Notes under the pieces: generated by a model
What the model saw: the letters and a program-made list of their open reading frames with translations, nothing else
Database searches by the model: none
Told to the model about the DNA's origin: nothing
Part shown: piece by piece, positions 1 through 11,963 of the stretch
Position numbering within the stretch: the first letter of the stretch is position 1
How the letters are laid out: every line of letters begins with the position of its first letter
Assembly: GCA_023213395.1 (NCBI GenBank)
Contig: CM041465.1
Span: 95,549,741-95,613,740 of the forward strand
Source of the DNA: Cycas panzhihuaensis
Taxonomy: Eukaryota; Cycadophyta
Direction: 5' to 3'
DNA: 64,000 nucleotides
Translations under genes and position numbers: made by a program

Positions 1-916
1 TATCAATCTTTACCAATAATAGTCCATGGAAACACAAGTAGCTTAACAAAAGGTGTGGACAATATCATCCTAGTTTATATCAACAAATTTATGACTAGGA
101 TTCAAATGGTGTGAGGATATACATTGATATGCATGTGGTGGAGACTTTCTATAATATCTCTTAATTCAACCTCTATGTTCATCTTTGAGAGAATCCAAAT
201 TATGACAACATATCCTACAAGGTCATTAGAAGGTTCTTTCAAAGAAAGAAGAAATATGGGAAGAATATCATATAATCAAAATCTTGTACATCAAGATCAC
301 TACAAATTTTTGATAGGTTTCTTGACCTTATAGCTCAATCATATCAAAGTAATGTTTCATATTTGTGTAGTAGTAACAGGGAAATACGTGCATATGACCA
401 TAATGAAGGCTCTCATCATTCTTGACATAACAAATTCCCTAGATAACATAAGAGGAATAAAGTATATTACTTTTGAACAAGGAAAATTTATAAATGGATC
501 ATTATTGCTCATTCCCTTTCAAGGTAGTGATCAATGGATTAAAAAGTCAATCATTTAGCAGGTTTGGAAATAGACAAGGAGAAGTCAATTTACTTTATAT
601 TTATTCCAAGACAACCATACCTCTCCCAGGAGTACACATGAAGATTCATCAAATAGAAAATAGGACGCAACATAGCAAACAAGACATACATATTTTACAC
701 TACATTAGATGAAGACAAAACTCAAGACATCATCATCAGAAAGATTCCAAGACTTAAGAGATGGAAGTTTAAGCATCACTTCAAAGATAAGCCAAGTCAA
801 GTCCTATGTCAATTTTGTCATGTTTCTATAGTCTCAAACTCGAGTTAAGTCCTATGTCAGTGTGTGTCAGCCATGTCCAATTATCCTTAGTTCAAACATT
901 AAACATTAAGTAGGGG
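1..916 (+). other. Degraded sequence of unknown identity, ending in a polypurine tract
   Basis: Several medium-length plus-strand frames occur here (for example 69 codons at 124-333 and 68 codons at 352-558). They read partly into one another, which suggests an old coding stretch, but I recognise no domain. The phrase AAGTCCTATGTCA occurs twice near 800-860. The stretch ends in a purine-rich run (about 908-916, AAGTAGGGG) directly before a TG-starting LTR-like sequence. This is how the 3' end of an LTR retrotransposon interior looks. My inference is the 3' part of a decayed retroelement running off the left edge. Confidence 0.3.
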
Positions 917-1278
917 TGTTAGAATATAATATTTAATGTTGTGTGAGTATTAGGGTCAATAATTTCAAGTATTAGAGGGTAAGAGCCATTTGTCATCATA
1001 ACATTATTGGTTAAGTTAGTAGTGTATTGTCATTAATTAGAGTAAAGGTAATAGTCCCATATGCATTAGATCTATACTGTGATCTCCCACCTACGTAGTA
1101 TATAAAAGTGGTTGAGGTGGTATATGGAATACAACTTATCATGGAGACCAATATAGAGTCCCTAGTATAGTTGGTATTTTGATGTAATCTATTGATGTTA
1201 AGTTAATTCATTGTGGTCCTTGTCCATTGATATTGATGGGTGTTTATTGATGAATGGTTTCTATATTATTCTTAACGC
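917..1278 (+). repeat. Probable LTR with TATA box
   Basis: This segment starts TGTTAGAATA immediately after a polypurine tract. It has a good TATA box (TATATAAAAG, about 1098-1107) in the position expected of a U3 promoter and is followed by AT-rich sequence. The right boundary (CA near 1278) is approximate. It could be the 3' LTR of the element to its left or the 5' LTR of the Ty3 remnant to its right. The polypurine tract in front favours the former. Confidence 0.5.
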
Positions 1279-1289
1279 ACTCTAGTAAA

Positions 1290-4200
1290 TGGAGAAAAAA
1301 AATGGTATAGATCCTTATAAATTAAAGAAGGATATCATTGAGTTAAAGGCACAAGGATTTTGCTCCTTTTATGGCCAAAACTAGAGTAAAGGGCATCATT
1401 ATCAAAAGAAAAGGTTGTTCTTAACTTTTATAGATAAATAAGGAATTGACCCTAGTTAGGATAAGGAGGTGGAATCCAATGAGATAGAAATAGGTGGTGG
1501 CCTAGATGAGGTTGAATTTGAAGCAAAGGCCATTAAGAACCTAATTAGAATATCCTTGGTAGCAATCATAGGAAGCACAACCCCTTAAACTCTTGAAATT
1601 GTGGGCTACATAAAGAAGGAAAGAGTGATAATACTTATCGACTCTAGTAGTACATATAGCTTTATCAATAAGCAATGTGTGGAAAGAGTTAAAAAATACA
1701 TCTATCCTATAAATTAGTTTTAAGTAATGATTATAGATGTAGGATTTATTAAATATAGAAGAATCTGTGAAAAAGTAAAGCTAACAATGGAAGAGTATTC
1801 TCTTAAGTCACCAATGTATTCAATTCAAATAAATGGTATAGATATTATTTTAAGCACCTAATGGCTAAGAACATTAGGGACAATTACATTAAATCTAGAT
1901 AAGTTATTCATGAAATTCAAATCTAAGGGTAAAAGCTACATATTACAAGGAATTATTTCAGCCAAAACTCTATTCGTAACATATCATAAAATGGAGAAGA
2001 TATTAAAAAGGGAATGTCTAAACTTTGTCACTAGATATTTCTCTCTTGAAGCAAAAATGGAGGATAATTCAACTAGTAGTGATATGTAAGACATTGTACA
2101 AAAACACTCAGAGATATTTAAGGATCCTCTAATGGGGTTATTTATTGATCAAGCTGTGGAACATGTGATTGAACTCAAAGAAAGATTAAAACAAATCAAT
2201 ATTAAAGCATAACAACATCACTATATTTAGAAGAATAAAATTGAAATAATTATTTAGTATCTATTAAAAATTAGAGCCATATCACCTGGTAAAATCCAAC
2301 ATGCAACATCCATAGTGTTGGTAACAAAAGATATGGTTCTTTTTACATGTATGTAAATTCTTATATGTTGAACAAAATAATTATTAAGAATAATTTTTTT
2401 ATTCTAAGAAACAACATACTCTTGGATGAACTTCATGGAGCTAAATATTTCACTAAACTTGATTTATGATTTGGATACTATCAAATACATATTCATACTA
2501 AATATATTCTAAAAACAACTTTATATATATATATGGATCATTATGAATTTAATATCATATTCTTAGCTTAACAAATACCCCAATAATATTCTAAGTAATT
2601 ATGAACAAAATCTTTTAACCATTGTTAAAGTAGAATTGCACTCATATTCTTTGATAATATTTTAGTATATAGTCATAGTCAGGACGAGTACCTATTACAT
2701 GTCAATAAGGTTTTGTGAACCTTAAGAAAAAATAAGTTCTATGCTAAGAAATCCAAGTGTATATTTGGAAAATAAGAGATAGAATACTTTGGGCATATTT
2801 TACTGAAGGAGTAAAAAATGACCCAAGAAAAATCAAAGTCATTTTGGATTGGTTGACCCTAAAGGGTATCTCCAAATTACGAAGATTATTAGGATTAATA
2901 GGTTATTATAGAATATTTATTAAAACCTATACTTGCACCATGACCCCCTTAATTAACATGTTAAAAGTAGAATCATTTATATGGAATGATGAGGCACAAT
3001 AAAGCTTTCAAAACTAAAAATAATGCATGATGATTGCATCGATACTAACCATGCTTAATTTTTCAAAACCCTTCATATTAGAATATGATATACTTAGAAA
3101 TAGAATAGGGGTTGTCCTCATGCAGGAAAATCACCTAATTTCATTTGAAAGCAAAAAATAAAATTAAAAGAAAATATTAAAATCCACTTATAATAAAGAA
3201 ATGTTAGCAATAATGCATACATTAGTAAAATTAAGATAATACCTATTGGGAAGTAAGTTTCTAATCTAAACAGATCATGATAGTCTAAAATACTTTCCTA
3301 CACTAAAAGATAGTGACCCCTAAACAACAAAAGTTGGTTAGCAAAATTCAAATATTTGACTTTGAGATCCTTTATGAGAAAGAGAAAGAAAGCAAGGTGG
3401 TTGATGAACTATTTAGAAGAAATAAATATTCCATTTTATGTCCTTCTACTACTATTATTTTATCATGGATCAATGATATCTAAGCCAAGTATGCCAAAAG
3501 TAAGAAAACTCAAGATATTATAACCAAGCTATAAGAGGGAGCATTACATCCATGAGATAAATATGAATGAAAGAATGATATCCTTTAGTATAAAGGATGT
3601 ATTTACCTAATCTTAACATCTAAGTACAAAAGATAAATTTTGAAAGAATACCATATAGTGCTTACAATAGATTATACAGGATTCTTTAAAACCTATATTA
3701 AAGTATTTTAATCTTTATACTATAAAGGACAGAAGAAAGGTACCCAACAATTTATAGTAGGATGTGGCATATGCCAAGCCCACAAAAATGATAATGTAGC
3801 AACTACTAGCCTCCTACAACTCATGTATGTACCAAACAAAAAGTGATAAGAAATATTATTAGATTTCATAACTAGGCTCCCAAAATTAGAAGGAAGAGAA
3901 TATTTTTATGGTCATTGATAGTTTAACTAAGTATACTCACTTTACAAGAATCTAATCAAGCTTCAATGCAAAACAAATTATAAGTATTTTTATGAAATCT
4001 ATTTTTTGACTTCACAAATTTTTAAAAGTCATCATTAATGATTGTGATCTAAAATTTATAAATAATTTTGTAAAGAATTATTTAAGCAAGGTAGGCACAA
4101 ACTTAATAATGAGTACAACATATCACCTACAAACATATGATCAAATAGAGATAATAAATAAATGTTTGGAAGGATATTTGTGAAGTTTCATCTATAAAAA

Positions 4201-5030
4201 ACCTAGCCAATGATATTAATAGATTCACCTAGTTGAATAATGGTATAATATAACATTCCATGGTTTCATTAAGATTTCTCTTTTTATAATACTATATGGA
4301 TACAACCCCTTATCTTTACAAGAATATAACTCATTATATAATAAGAATCCAATAGTACAAGAATTCTTACAATAATTTCATAAAATAATACAAATTCTTA
4401 AGTAATGATTAGAATCATCTCACATTAAGATAAAAATACAACAAGATCAACACAAATCTGATAGGAATTTTCAAGCAAGAAATTAGGTTTACCTTAAGCT
4501 CTAACCCTATAAATAAACATCCATTAAGAATTCCAATCAAAGAAAACATGCTTTAAAATTCTATAGACCTTATCAAATTTAATAAAAAATTGGTAAGGTT
4601 GCTTATGCATTACTCTTGCCTGACAAGAGAAGGATTCACAACATCTTCCATGTGTTTTGCCTTTAAGTAAAAGATAGGAGAAAAAATATTGTAAGAAATT
4701 ATGATACCAAAATTGGATGATGAAGGAAAATTAATCTTAATTTTAGAAGTGATTATTCATAATATTTTCCATGTGTTTTGCCTTAAGTGGAAGATAAGAG
4801 ACAAAATACTACAATAAATGATGATACTAGAGACTAATGATGAAGGAAAATTAATCTTAATTCTTGAAGTAATTTTAGATTCACAAATAAGAAATTTAGG
4901 TTTAGGATAAATTCTAGAATATTTAGTTAAGTGAAAAAATTTACCACTTGAGGATGCTTCTTGGAAATCCAACAAATGCTACAAATGTTATCTAGTACTG
5001 GGGATGCTTTGAGAGTAAAGTATTTTAAGA
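1290..5030 (+). pseudogene. Ty3/gypsy gag-pol remnant (G1)
   Basis: Conceptual translation across many stops and frameshifts gives the Ty3/gypsy order. It shows a degenerate zinc knuckle (CSFYGQN..KGHH, about 1360-1400) and a protease (ILIDSSSTYSFI, about 1630-1665, with DSG changed to DSS). The RT has LLDELHGAKYFTKLDL near 2420-2465 and FFDNILVYSH near 2655-2680, where the catalytic DD is DN. An RT/RNase H connection with LLGLIGYYRIFIK lies at about 2888-2930. RNase H shows VVLMQENHLISF near 3110. Integrase shows a CX2C-type region near 3765 and DRLTKY-like residues near 3915-3940. The C-terminus has KIGKVAYALLLPDKRRIH (about 4590-4640), a chromodomain-like YLVKWKNLPLEDASW (about 4920-4970) and a purine tract near 5020-5035. 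The gag N-terminus is missing. The element cannot be functional. Confidence 0.85.
4637..4877 (+). repeat. Tandem duplication of about 121 bp inside the Ty3 C-terminus
   Basis: Two imperfect direct copies lie head to tail, at about 4637-4756 and 4758-4877. Both carry TTCCATGTGTTTTGCCTT at the start and GATGAAGGAAAATTAATCTT near the end. They encode two successive versions of the IHNIFHVFCL-type motif that ends Ty3/gypsy polyproteins. The copies differ at many sites, so the duplication is old. Confidence 0.85.
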
Positions 5031-5033
5031 AGG

Positions 5034-5130
5034 GTAGTATTATTATGTACTAAATCAAGTATCTTTACATTAACAAATTATTACTTAATTATGGAAGGGT
5101 ACATCGATGGGTCATACCCTTTCATATAAA
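5034..5130 (+). repeat. Possible 3' LTR start of G1
   Basis: Just after the chromodomain-like end of the G1 reading frame comes a purine run (AAGAAGGGTA) and then TATTATTATGTACT. This is the place where a polypurine tract and 3' LTR should sit. No second copy is present in the window to fix the LTR ends, so this is positional inference only. Confidence 0.35.
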
Positions 5131-5143
5131 GTCACCATATATG

Positions 5144-5166
5144 TGTATACATACATACATACACAC

Positions 5167-5216
<50 letters not shown>

Positions 5217-5240
5217 GTATGTATGTATGTATGCATGTAT
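5144..5240. repeat. Compound, self-complementary microsatellite
   Basis: The tract runs (ATAC)n, (AC)n, (AT)n, (GT)n, (GTAT)n. The left half is close to the reverse complement of the right half, so the whole tract can fold on itself. The pure (GT)n core is about 28 bases, near 5179-5207. Confidence 0.95.
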
Positions 5241-5685
5241 GGACCATTGCAACTTAATATCATTATTTATTTAATTAAATATTCATCTTCAAATCCCTTT
5301 TCAAGGCACTTTATATGTAAACTTAGAGATTGCCCCCCTTTGATTAACTAAACATTCTTGAGTCTGCATGGTTGACCCATTTGGATCATCACACTCTACC
5401 AATCCATTTATCCATTTTAAAGATTAACTTCTCAAAACCCATAAGCACCATAGTATTCCACCACTTCATAGTCAAAAGCATTATAAAACTAGTCTATGTC
5501 TTATAACCTATATTAATAATATCAAAGGGCCTCCTCTCATAATCCTTAATAACCTACAATCTCTAAAACTATTTCATAATATCCTCCCTACTTTCAATTT
5601 TAAGGAAATATCACTTACCACTTCCTAAACTCTCATCCCTAACCCCAATAAAAAATAAGATATCATTAATTCCCTATATAACATT
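5241..5685. other. No recognised gene
   Basis: This is AT-rich sequence between the microsatellite and the next Ty3-like tail. Plus-strand frames here are broken by stops and show no motif I recognise. It may be the body of the element whose tail and LTR follow. Confidence 0.5.
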
Positions 5686-5831
5686 CAAGCTTAATATGAC
5701 ATCTTTGAGTTCCTTGTCCAAGGGGTCAACTCCAAAGAAGAGGTTGTAAAATAGAAGTCAACAATAAAGTTTATTTATTAACTCCAATGCTGGCTCAACT
5801 TTGAGGATTTAACATCTTAGGGGAGGGAACA
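5686..5831 (+). pseudogene. Ty3/gypsy polyprotein C-terminal tail, degraded
   Basis: The plus-strand translation contains EFLVQGVNSKEE and, about 25 codons later, WLNFEDLT. This pattern resembles the chromodomain-like end of Ty3 polyproteins (family knowledge: YLVQW..EEATW, then F.LEDK). It is followed by a purine-rich tract (TAGGGGAGGGAACA, 5818-5831) and then a TG-starting LTR-like sequence. The match is weak at residue level; the order tail, purine tract, LTR is what supports it. Confidence 0.45.
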
Positions 5832-6160
5832 TGTAACATAGCTATCTTAATTATAAGACATAATGGTTAACACATATAACCACATAACATAATAATTATC
5901 ACTATCCCTTAACATGTGTGCAACTTGCTTATTTCCACTAATAGAATTCTTGTAAGGGAGGACTCTCTTGTCTATATAAGGTCTCCTAAAAGTATAGTAG
6001 GGCATTATCATATATTTGAGCTTATTATGTATTGGCATATTACTGTACTACATTTGGTTCTCTTGGTGTTCAATTCTATATTTAGTTTCTTTTAGTAATA
6101 AAGTGATTTGTTGCATCCATATTTCCTTTACTATATCCTTTAAACTTTTTCTTGGCATAA
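5832..6160 (+). repeat. LTR with TATA box following a polypurine tract
   Basis: It starts TGTAACATAG directly after a purine tract. A TATA box (TCTATATAAGG) lies at about 5970-5980, followed by a T-rich R/U5-like stretch with AGTAATAAAG. The right edge is approximate. The layout is that of a 3' LTR of a plus-strand Ty3 element. Confidence 0.5.
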
Positions 6161-8590
6161 TTGTGGTGAATTATTGGGATAGGTATGTCTGACTCAAAGT
6201 ACATAACTATGCATTTAAACTTGCACAATGTACAACTAATCTTACTCTAAACTCAACCTAATCATATTTTAGTACCATGTTGATATTAAAACTAGGATCA
6301 AAGTGAAAATGAATAGATAATAATACACAAAGAAAATTGAATTATAAAGCATATTAACTCACCTCATTCTCATTAAATTTTTAATGTACAAACAACATGC
6401 ATATAAGAAATAATAAAAATAATATTTACAAACTATTAATATGACAGTTATGTGGAATGTTAAATAACACATAATAATTCTTCACTCCTACAATAGTATA
6501 AAAATAAGCTAAAATTCAAATCGTAAAAGGGAAGGCTCATAAGTCAAAATTATAAGCCTTATAAACATTAATTTCTTTAACAATAACTACACCTGATTCT
6601 AAACCAAAATTTTTAGAAATGAACTAGATTCTTCAAACTTGCATCTACCAAACCTAATTAAAGTTGAACTGTGCAACACAAATGTCTTATTAATTTTTCC
6701 ATTACAATATATTGATCCCCCAAAATTATCAAATAATGTATAGTTTATGAACATACATAGATTCTCACCATAAGTAGAACAAGACATTCCATAAAGATAC
6801 TTGTCTATGCTTACATCTCATGAATTTATGCCTTTGAGAGACCCTTATAACCAACCCACCATAGACAAGGTGAGGTATACATAAACTAAACCAAATAAAC
6901 ATAACTACAAAAGATGCCTTAAAATTCAAATCACTAAAAGCACATTAAATAATAGATAACAATGCTATAGTAGTTCTAATAAATGAGCTCCAAAATGCTA
7001 ATGGGGTTGATAACAACAACTTTAGCCCCTTTTGAGGAGATGGCCCTTTAAAGCAACACAAGCTTTCCAAGGAAAGAAGACTAGAAGAGATGTGCATGCA
7101 TGATATGTTTGAATGATTTCTAGGACTTTTGTATAAGCATATAGTTCATCTAAATTGTGCTTCGTTTAATAATAGTTTAGAAAACCAACATATTATTACT
7201 AGATTATCAAGTCAATTCTCATAGATAATGGATTCAATTTAGTGGTTCTTTCTAAAGTGCTTATAATAAGACTCATCTTTCTGAGATGCTTTGCCCTTAA
7301 AGCATTAAAATGTTGGATGTTGTTCTAGAAAGGCCTCATTTTCCTTACTGGTATATTCTTTGTGCAAGCTCTGCAATTTGTCAAGGTACTCATCAGTCTC
7401 CTTAGCTCAAAAGGTCCTTGTTCATGTTTCCAAATAGTTTCTAATTCTAAATTTATCTTTCATTCTTCATTTAGTTCTAGTAATTCCATCTATATTGTTA
7501 GGAATCTTCTTTTCTAAATACAAAATATAGAAGACATCATTGATTATGCTTATGTTTGTTAGTTTTAAGGATATGCTACTTTTCTCACTTGTCTTCTCAC
7601 TTAAGGCTTGTAGAATTTTAGTTCTAACTTCTCCTTTTTGAAAAATTTTAAGGATTTTTTTTTGTAATATTAGAGTCTTATGTAAACCCAATTCCTTATT
7701 TATAATTCCCTTTATAATATATATAGGTTCTTCTATTGTTTCATTCTGTAATGGTCCATGAATATATATTTCCTAAGTATTCAGAGTCTATTTTGTGCCT
7801 ATTGTAAATGGTCCCTTACTAAGGCATTTTTATCTCTATATTTAAATAACCATTTATGGATCATGGCATATATTCATAAAGATTAATAAATAGATACATT
7901 TAGATAATGCATAATAGATTTCATTAGATGATCATTTAATGTAATATAGCCAATTGTACCACTTTTGATATTTATTTATTATAAAGATCAACAAATAACC
8001 CTTCAAAAATTTATTTATTTATTTATTGAGAATGATAATTCATTAGATAAGACATCTTAAAAATAATACAACACAATGAAGGGATGGTGATCTCTAAAGA
8101 GACCAACCTTTTGCTCCTTAGGTATCCAAATCCATAGCTTCATCTATCTTGAATAGTTGAAGCCACCTATAAGGCAAGAAATCAAATACTAGATTGCAAG
8201 TATAAGGCCAATTCCTTAGAGATTGTAGGGTCAAACCACATTCTTCATAATCTAGAAAATAATTAAACTAGACCATGAGCATGAAGTAAACTACTTTAGA
8301 GGTTACAAGGATAACCTATCCATATAAAAACTAAATTACTAGCATGACATCAAAAACTCATAGGTTGTAAGGTCAAATCATAGAAATCTCAATATTATAA
8401 TCTTGATTGTAGGGATGGAGTCACTATTCTAGAGGCCACAAGGTCTAATGTTATAAAACCCATAAGCCTAGGCCTCAACAAAACTCTAAATACTATTATA
8501 CATTCAATATTAACCACCATTGTCAACATGCACCATGTCAAAAGTTTGTAGTTAGTAGATGATAATCCATCCACATCAAAATGCTAATGC
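6161..8590. other. Unassigned AT-rich sequence
   Basis: I see no recognisable gene. A minus-strand frame of 74 codons (7467-7691) continues with frameshifts down to about 7330 (Lys/Glu-rich, ...LDKLQSLHKEY...). It looks like old coding sequence but carries no motif I can name. Other short frames here look like chance. Confidence 0.5.
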
Positions 8591-8594
8591 AACT

Positions 8595-9165
8595 CATAGA
8601 GGATGGTTATCAATCACCATTATTGCTACCCATGCATCTCATCATATATTCCAATGTCTTTGCTTTACATAGAGAAGCATATGGATACACAGACATAATA
8701 GCCTTAACTCTAGTTACTTGGTCCAAATAGACTACACATGGCTTAGCTTGAAGATCATATACACAAACTAGTAGTTCACTTGAGATACTATTAGATGCTA
8801 AAGAAGGCAGTTATTCATGTGCTTGGAGGAGAGTACTAAGGTAGTTATTCTCCTCTAATCCATCTTGCTCATCTTGGGCTAACCACATGCTTCCACTAAT
8901 GCATTCCCTCCTTTGTAAGATCATTATTACCAACTAATACCTTAACACTTGGTCATATTACCCTCAACATCATCAAGATCTCATAGCACCTTGTCCCTAA
9001 TTTGATGCACTATATAATTGTCATACCAAACCCTAGTTGCCATATATTAGTTATGAGTGTAAGATCTCCATGCCATGTTCCACTCCTCTAGCCAATTCTC
9101 CCTAAGCTCTTGAACACCCTCACCTACATGTACTTGCCTCTCCATGTGTATAATAGGTGGCCCTA
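8595..9165 (-). pseudogene. Coherent degraded frame of unknown identity
   Basis: Read on the minus strand from about 9165, one frame gives a Trp-rich stretch (QELRENWLEEWNMAWRSY, then ATRVWYDNYIVHQIRDKVL) for about 75 codons with three stops. After a frame change near 8930 another frame runs about 95 codons with a single stop, including SSELLVCVYDLQAK and KAIMSVYPYASLCKAK, to a stop near 8598. Low stop density and high Trp/Cys content suggest real ancestral coding sequence. I do not recognise the family. A transposon-encoded ORF is likeliest given the surroundings. Confidence 0.45.
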
Positions 9166-10065
9166 ATGATGTTTATTCAATATGATACCCTATAACTATA
9201 TAGAGGTGAATAGTATATTATTATTTCCACACATTAGTCTTTAGCTCACTTTGGTCCAATTTGTTACACTTTTAGCAAGTTTTAAAGTTTGACAACATTT
9301 TAACTAAAAAACCATGGATTTTTAGGTGGCTAACTTTAAATTAATTTTTTAAATATATTTTTACTATAATTATTTCTATAAATAATATTAGTAGATTTTA
9401 GATATCAAAGTCCACCATCAAATCTATTATTGTACTTGTTTATGTATAATTATTTACCATTGTTCATCAATTAAGAGATTGCTATATCATACTTTTGAAA
9501 TAAATTAAAGACTTCATTCTTCCTTTTTACTTTCATATGCTCTTAGATAATATTAATGGATGAGAATCATTAAAGAGTCCATAGCCCTTTAGTAACCTTC
9601 TTATTTACGTTATGAGATCATCAAGGTAGTTACAATTTGTTTGCATAGAAATATATGAATATTATCTCTCCATCAAGAAAGTATCATTCTATATGAGTAT
9701 TAATTTTCCATGAAGGGATAAAAGGATTAAAGGTATACGACAATAATTATTAGGTATGCATCTTATCACTTACGTATTCTATATCTAGAGTAAAGAATCC
9801 ATCTTAGCTTAACATAAACACCTCCATATATGGCTACTTTAAGACTTACTCATAATGTGCATTTATCTCTTTAAGTATTTATTCTTTAATTAATTAGGAA
9901 TATATAGCTTTCCAATTCCATTTATAATTCCATCTACTTGTAATCATTAATTAATTAAAGAAAATTGATTATTTAAATAATCTACCATAACTAAACCCCT
10001 CTTAAAAAGAACCCTCTTTGGCATGCTTATTTTTGTATCCTCTGCATATAAATACCATAGCTTGG
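9166..10065. other. Unassigned AT-rich sequence
   Basis: No open frame or motif could be supported. A TATA-like TGCATATAAATACC lies at 10043-10056, just upstream of the LTR-like block that follows. Confidence 0.5.
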
Positions 10066-10253
10066 TGCTGGAAAAATAATGTTTAATCTATGGTTAATCC
10101 ACAAGTATGTGTGTGGGTTGATGACACCCTTAACTTGCTAAGATATAAGTTGGTTGGATCATGATAATGTAGTTTTTGTTAACATTGATCATAATATTTT
10201 GAATGATTGCAATCTATTTTGTTATGCAAAGATTGATTGCAAAGTGTAGTGTT

Positions 10254-11438
10254 TTTTTTTTTTTTTTGATATGGTAAAATAATATTACAGGGGTTTTTAA
10301 CTGGGTCCCCAAACCCTATACATTAAGGCCAAACAGCATAGAAAAGATGACCATGATAGGCCCATGGTCTAGCCTAGGATTAAATCTCTCGTTGTCCTCT
10401 GCCTACCTCTCCAGTATGTGCATCAGCCCTGACCAGTCTCAGTAGCTCCTCTGGGTATTCTTCTTTCCATACTTTTGATCTTCTATTTGACACTGTCCAG
10501 TTTGCCAGCTAATCTGCTGCCGAATTCCCTTCCCTATAAATATGCTGAATCTGAACACCAACTTTGGAACTCAGAATATCCTGGACATCCCTAAAGATAT
10601 CATTATTGTTCCATCCAAGGTCCGCTTCTCCTTTCAAGCATTTTATTACATACATTGAATCACCCTCTATGACCACCTTTTGCATTTCCTCCTCATCCAT
10701 TAGAGTTGCTGCCCTCAGCATAGCCCGAACCTCAGCTTTCTGGTTTGATTGGATGCCTAAGTACTTCGCGAAAGCCTAATTCAGGTTACCACCATGATCC
10801 CTGTAAAGGCCACCCCCTCTCGCCTCTCCAGGGTTACCTTTGGCCACTCCATCAAAATTTACTTTTACCCATGATAAATCTGGAGGGTACCACTTAACAT
10901 CTCTTCTCCTCACTCCATCACCTATTTGGAGATCTATACCCCACTCTTTAATAATACCTTCTTCCCCCTTGGGTATCCTATCCCCTTTTGGTTTAACCAG
11001 CATTTCTAAAATACCCTTCCTGATCTCCACGAGCAGAGTTGGGCTATCCTTCTCTATGCTTTCAAAGATCCTTCTATTTCATTCTTTCCATATGTACCAG
11101 GAGCCTATCAGGAGGATCATCTTCCAGATTCTAATAAGGGTTTTACTTTTAAAAGGGGGAATCCAAGCTATCCACTACTCTTTTAGGGATTTAGATGAGA
11201 CCCAAGCTATTCCCATCCCAGACCAAATGTCACTCCAAATGCTCGACGAATAGGGACATTGAATACTTAGGTGGTCCAGGGTTTCAACTTCCATCTTACA
11301 TAGAGCACACACGCTGTCATTAATTGAAAACCTCTCTTCGAGAGATTATCCATTGTGAGTAATTTATTTTGGAGACATAACCACCAAAAAGCGGCTATCT
11401 TTGGGAGAATCCCTAACTTCCAGACCCCTGCTAAGATG
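10254..11438 (-). mobile_element. LINE-1: 5'-truncated L1-type LINE
   Basis: A minus-strand LINE fragment of about 1.2 kb ends in a poly-A tail (plus-strand T run 10252-10267). It is flanked by a perfect 16-bp target-site duplication, TGCAAAGTGTAGTGTT, at 10238-10253 and 11439-11454. It keeps only the end of ORF2: the zinc-finger domain after the RT and the RNase H domain. Its 3' end (GATGACCATGATAGGCCC and neighbours) closely matches LINE-2 and more distantly LINE-3. The 5' truncation is typical of target-primed reverse transcription. Confidence 0.93.
10460..11437 (-). pseudogene. LINE-1 ORF2 C-terminus (zinc finger and RNase H)
   Basis: Read leftwards from 11437, the translation gives LPKIAAFWWLCLQNKLLT and, after a one-base frameshift near 11315, CALCKMEVETLDHLSIQC. 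This is the zf-RVT zinc-binding pattern (CX2C, H, C). The RNase H domain follows: VNFDGVAKGNPGEARGGG (about 10810-10865, catalytic Asp), KAEVRAML (catalytic Glu, about 10715-10740), VIEGDSMYVI (catalytic Asp, about 10645-10675) and REGNSAAD before a TAG (about 10509-10535). All three acidic RNase H residues are kept. That is more than LINE-3 retains, so this copy is probably younger. Confidence 0.88.
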
Positions 11439-11505
11439 TGCAAAGTGTAGTGTTAATTATGACAAGGTATATTGTAACTTTTTGCTAGTTTTAGTAAAGT
11501 ATTTT

Positions 11506-11948
11506 TGTTGGGTGTAATGTCATCACTCAACTCCCTCTTACCTACCAGGATTGTGCACCTCAATTTAGATATGTGATGCTCAACATGTCAAGGTAAGTTA
11601 AGGTAAGTTGAGTTAGTTTCATTTGAGTTAAGTTAGTATTATTTTATTATTAATTTGAATTCAGGGGTTGAGGAGTTTCCTCCTCCCAAACTATAAATGT
11701 TAAGGGGTGTACAACCCTGATGTCTTTAGACACCACCTACTTTTGAGGAAGATTTGTAATACTCATTCTACTACAATGGATTGAACAGCAAGGCTCTCAT
11801 GTGTTTATGCTATTGTAATGGTGATACACTGCTGTATTGATGCAATACTAGTTTATACTTATTTGATATATGTTCTAACCTGTTAGTTTGCAAGCATTTT
11901 TTCCATCATTTGGTATAAGAGCATTGTGGCTCCATATTTTTTCCATCA
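11506..11948 (+). repeat. C1 5' LTR
   Basis: It starts TGTTGGGTGTAATG and ends TTTTTCCATCA. It contains the TATA-like CTATAAATG near 11691. Near its 3' end a block of about 40 bp (TTTTTCCATCATTTGGTAT.AGAGCA) is duplicated, so a second primer-binding-site-like sequence lies inside the LTR. The 3' LTR shares this duplication, so it predates the last transposition. Confidence 0.92.
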
Positions 11949-11950
11949 TT

Positions 11951-11963
11951 TGGTATCAGAGCA
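11951..11963 (+). other. C1 primer-binding site (tRNA-iMet)
   Basis: TGGTATCAGAGCA lies 2 bp after the 5' LTR. It is the standard complement of the 3' end of initiator tRNA-Met used by plant copia elements. A near-copy (TGGTATAAGAGCA) sits about 40 bp upstream, inside the LTR. Confidence 0.92.

Noticed and set aside
8210-8470. Recurring AGG.T..AAGGTC-like phrases
   Set aside because: Spacing is irregular (about 40 to 85 bp) and copies are too divergent to call a tandem repeat.
10840-11253. 137-codon plus-strand open frame
   Set aside because: It is the reverse-strand shadow of the LINE-1 ORF2 end; the minus strand carries the conserved zinc-finger and RNase H motifs.
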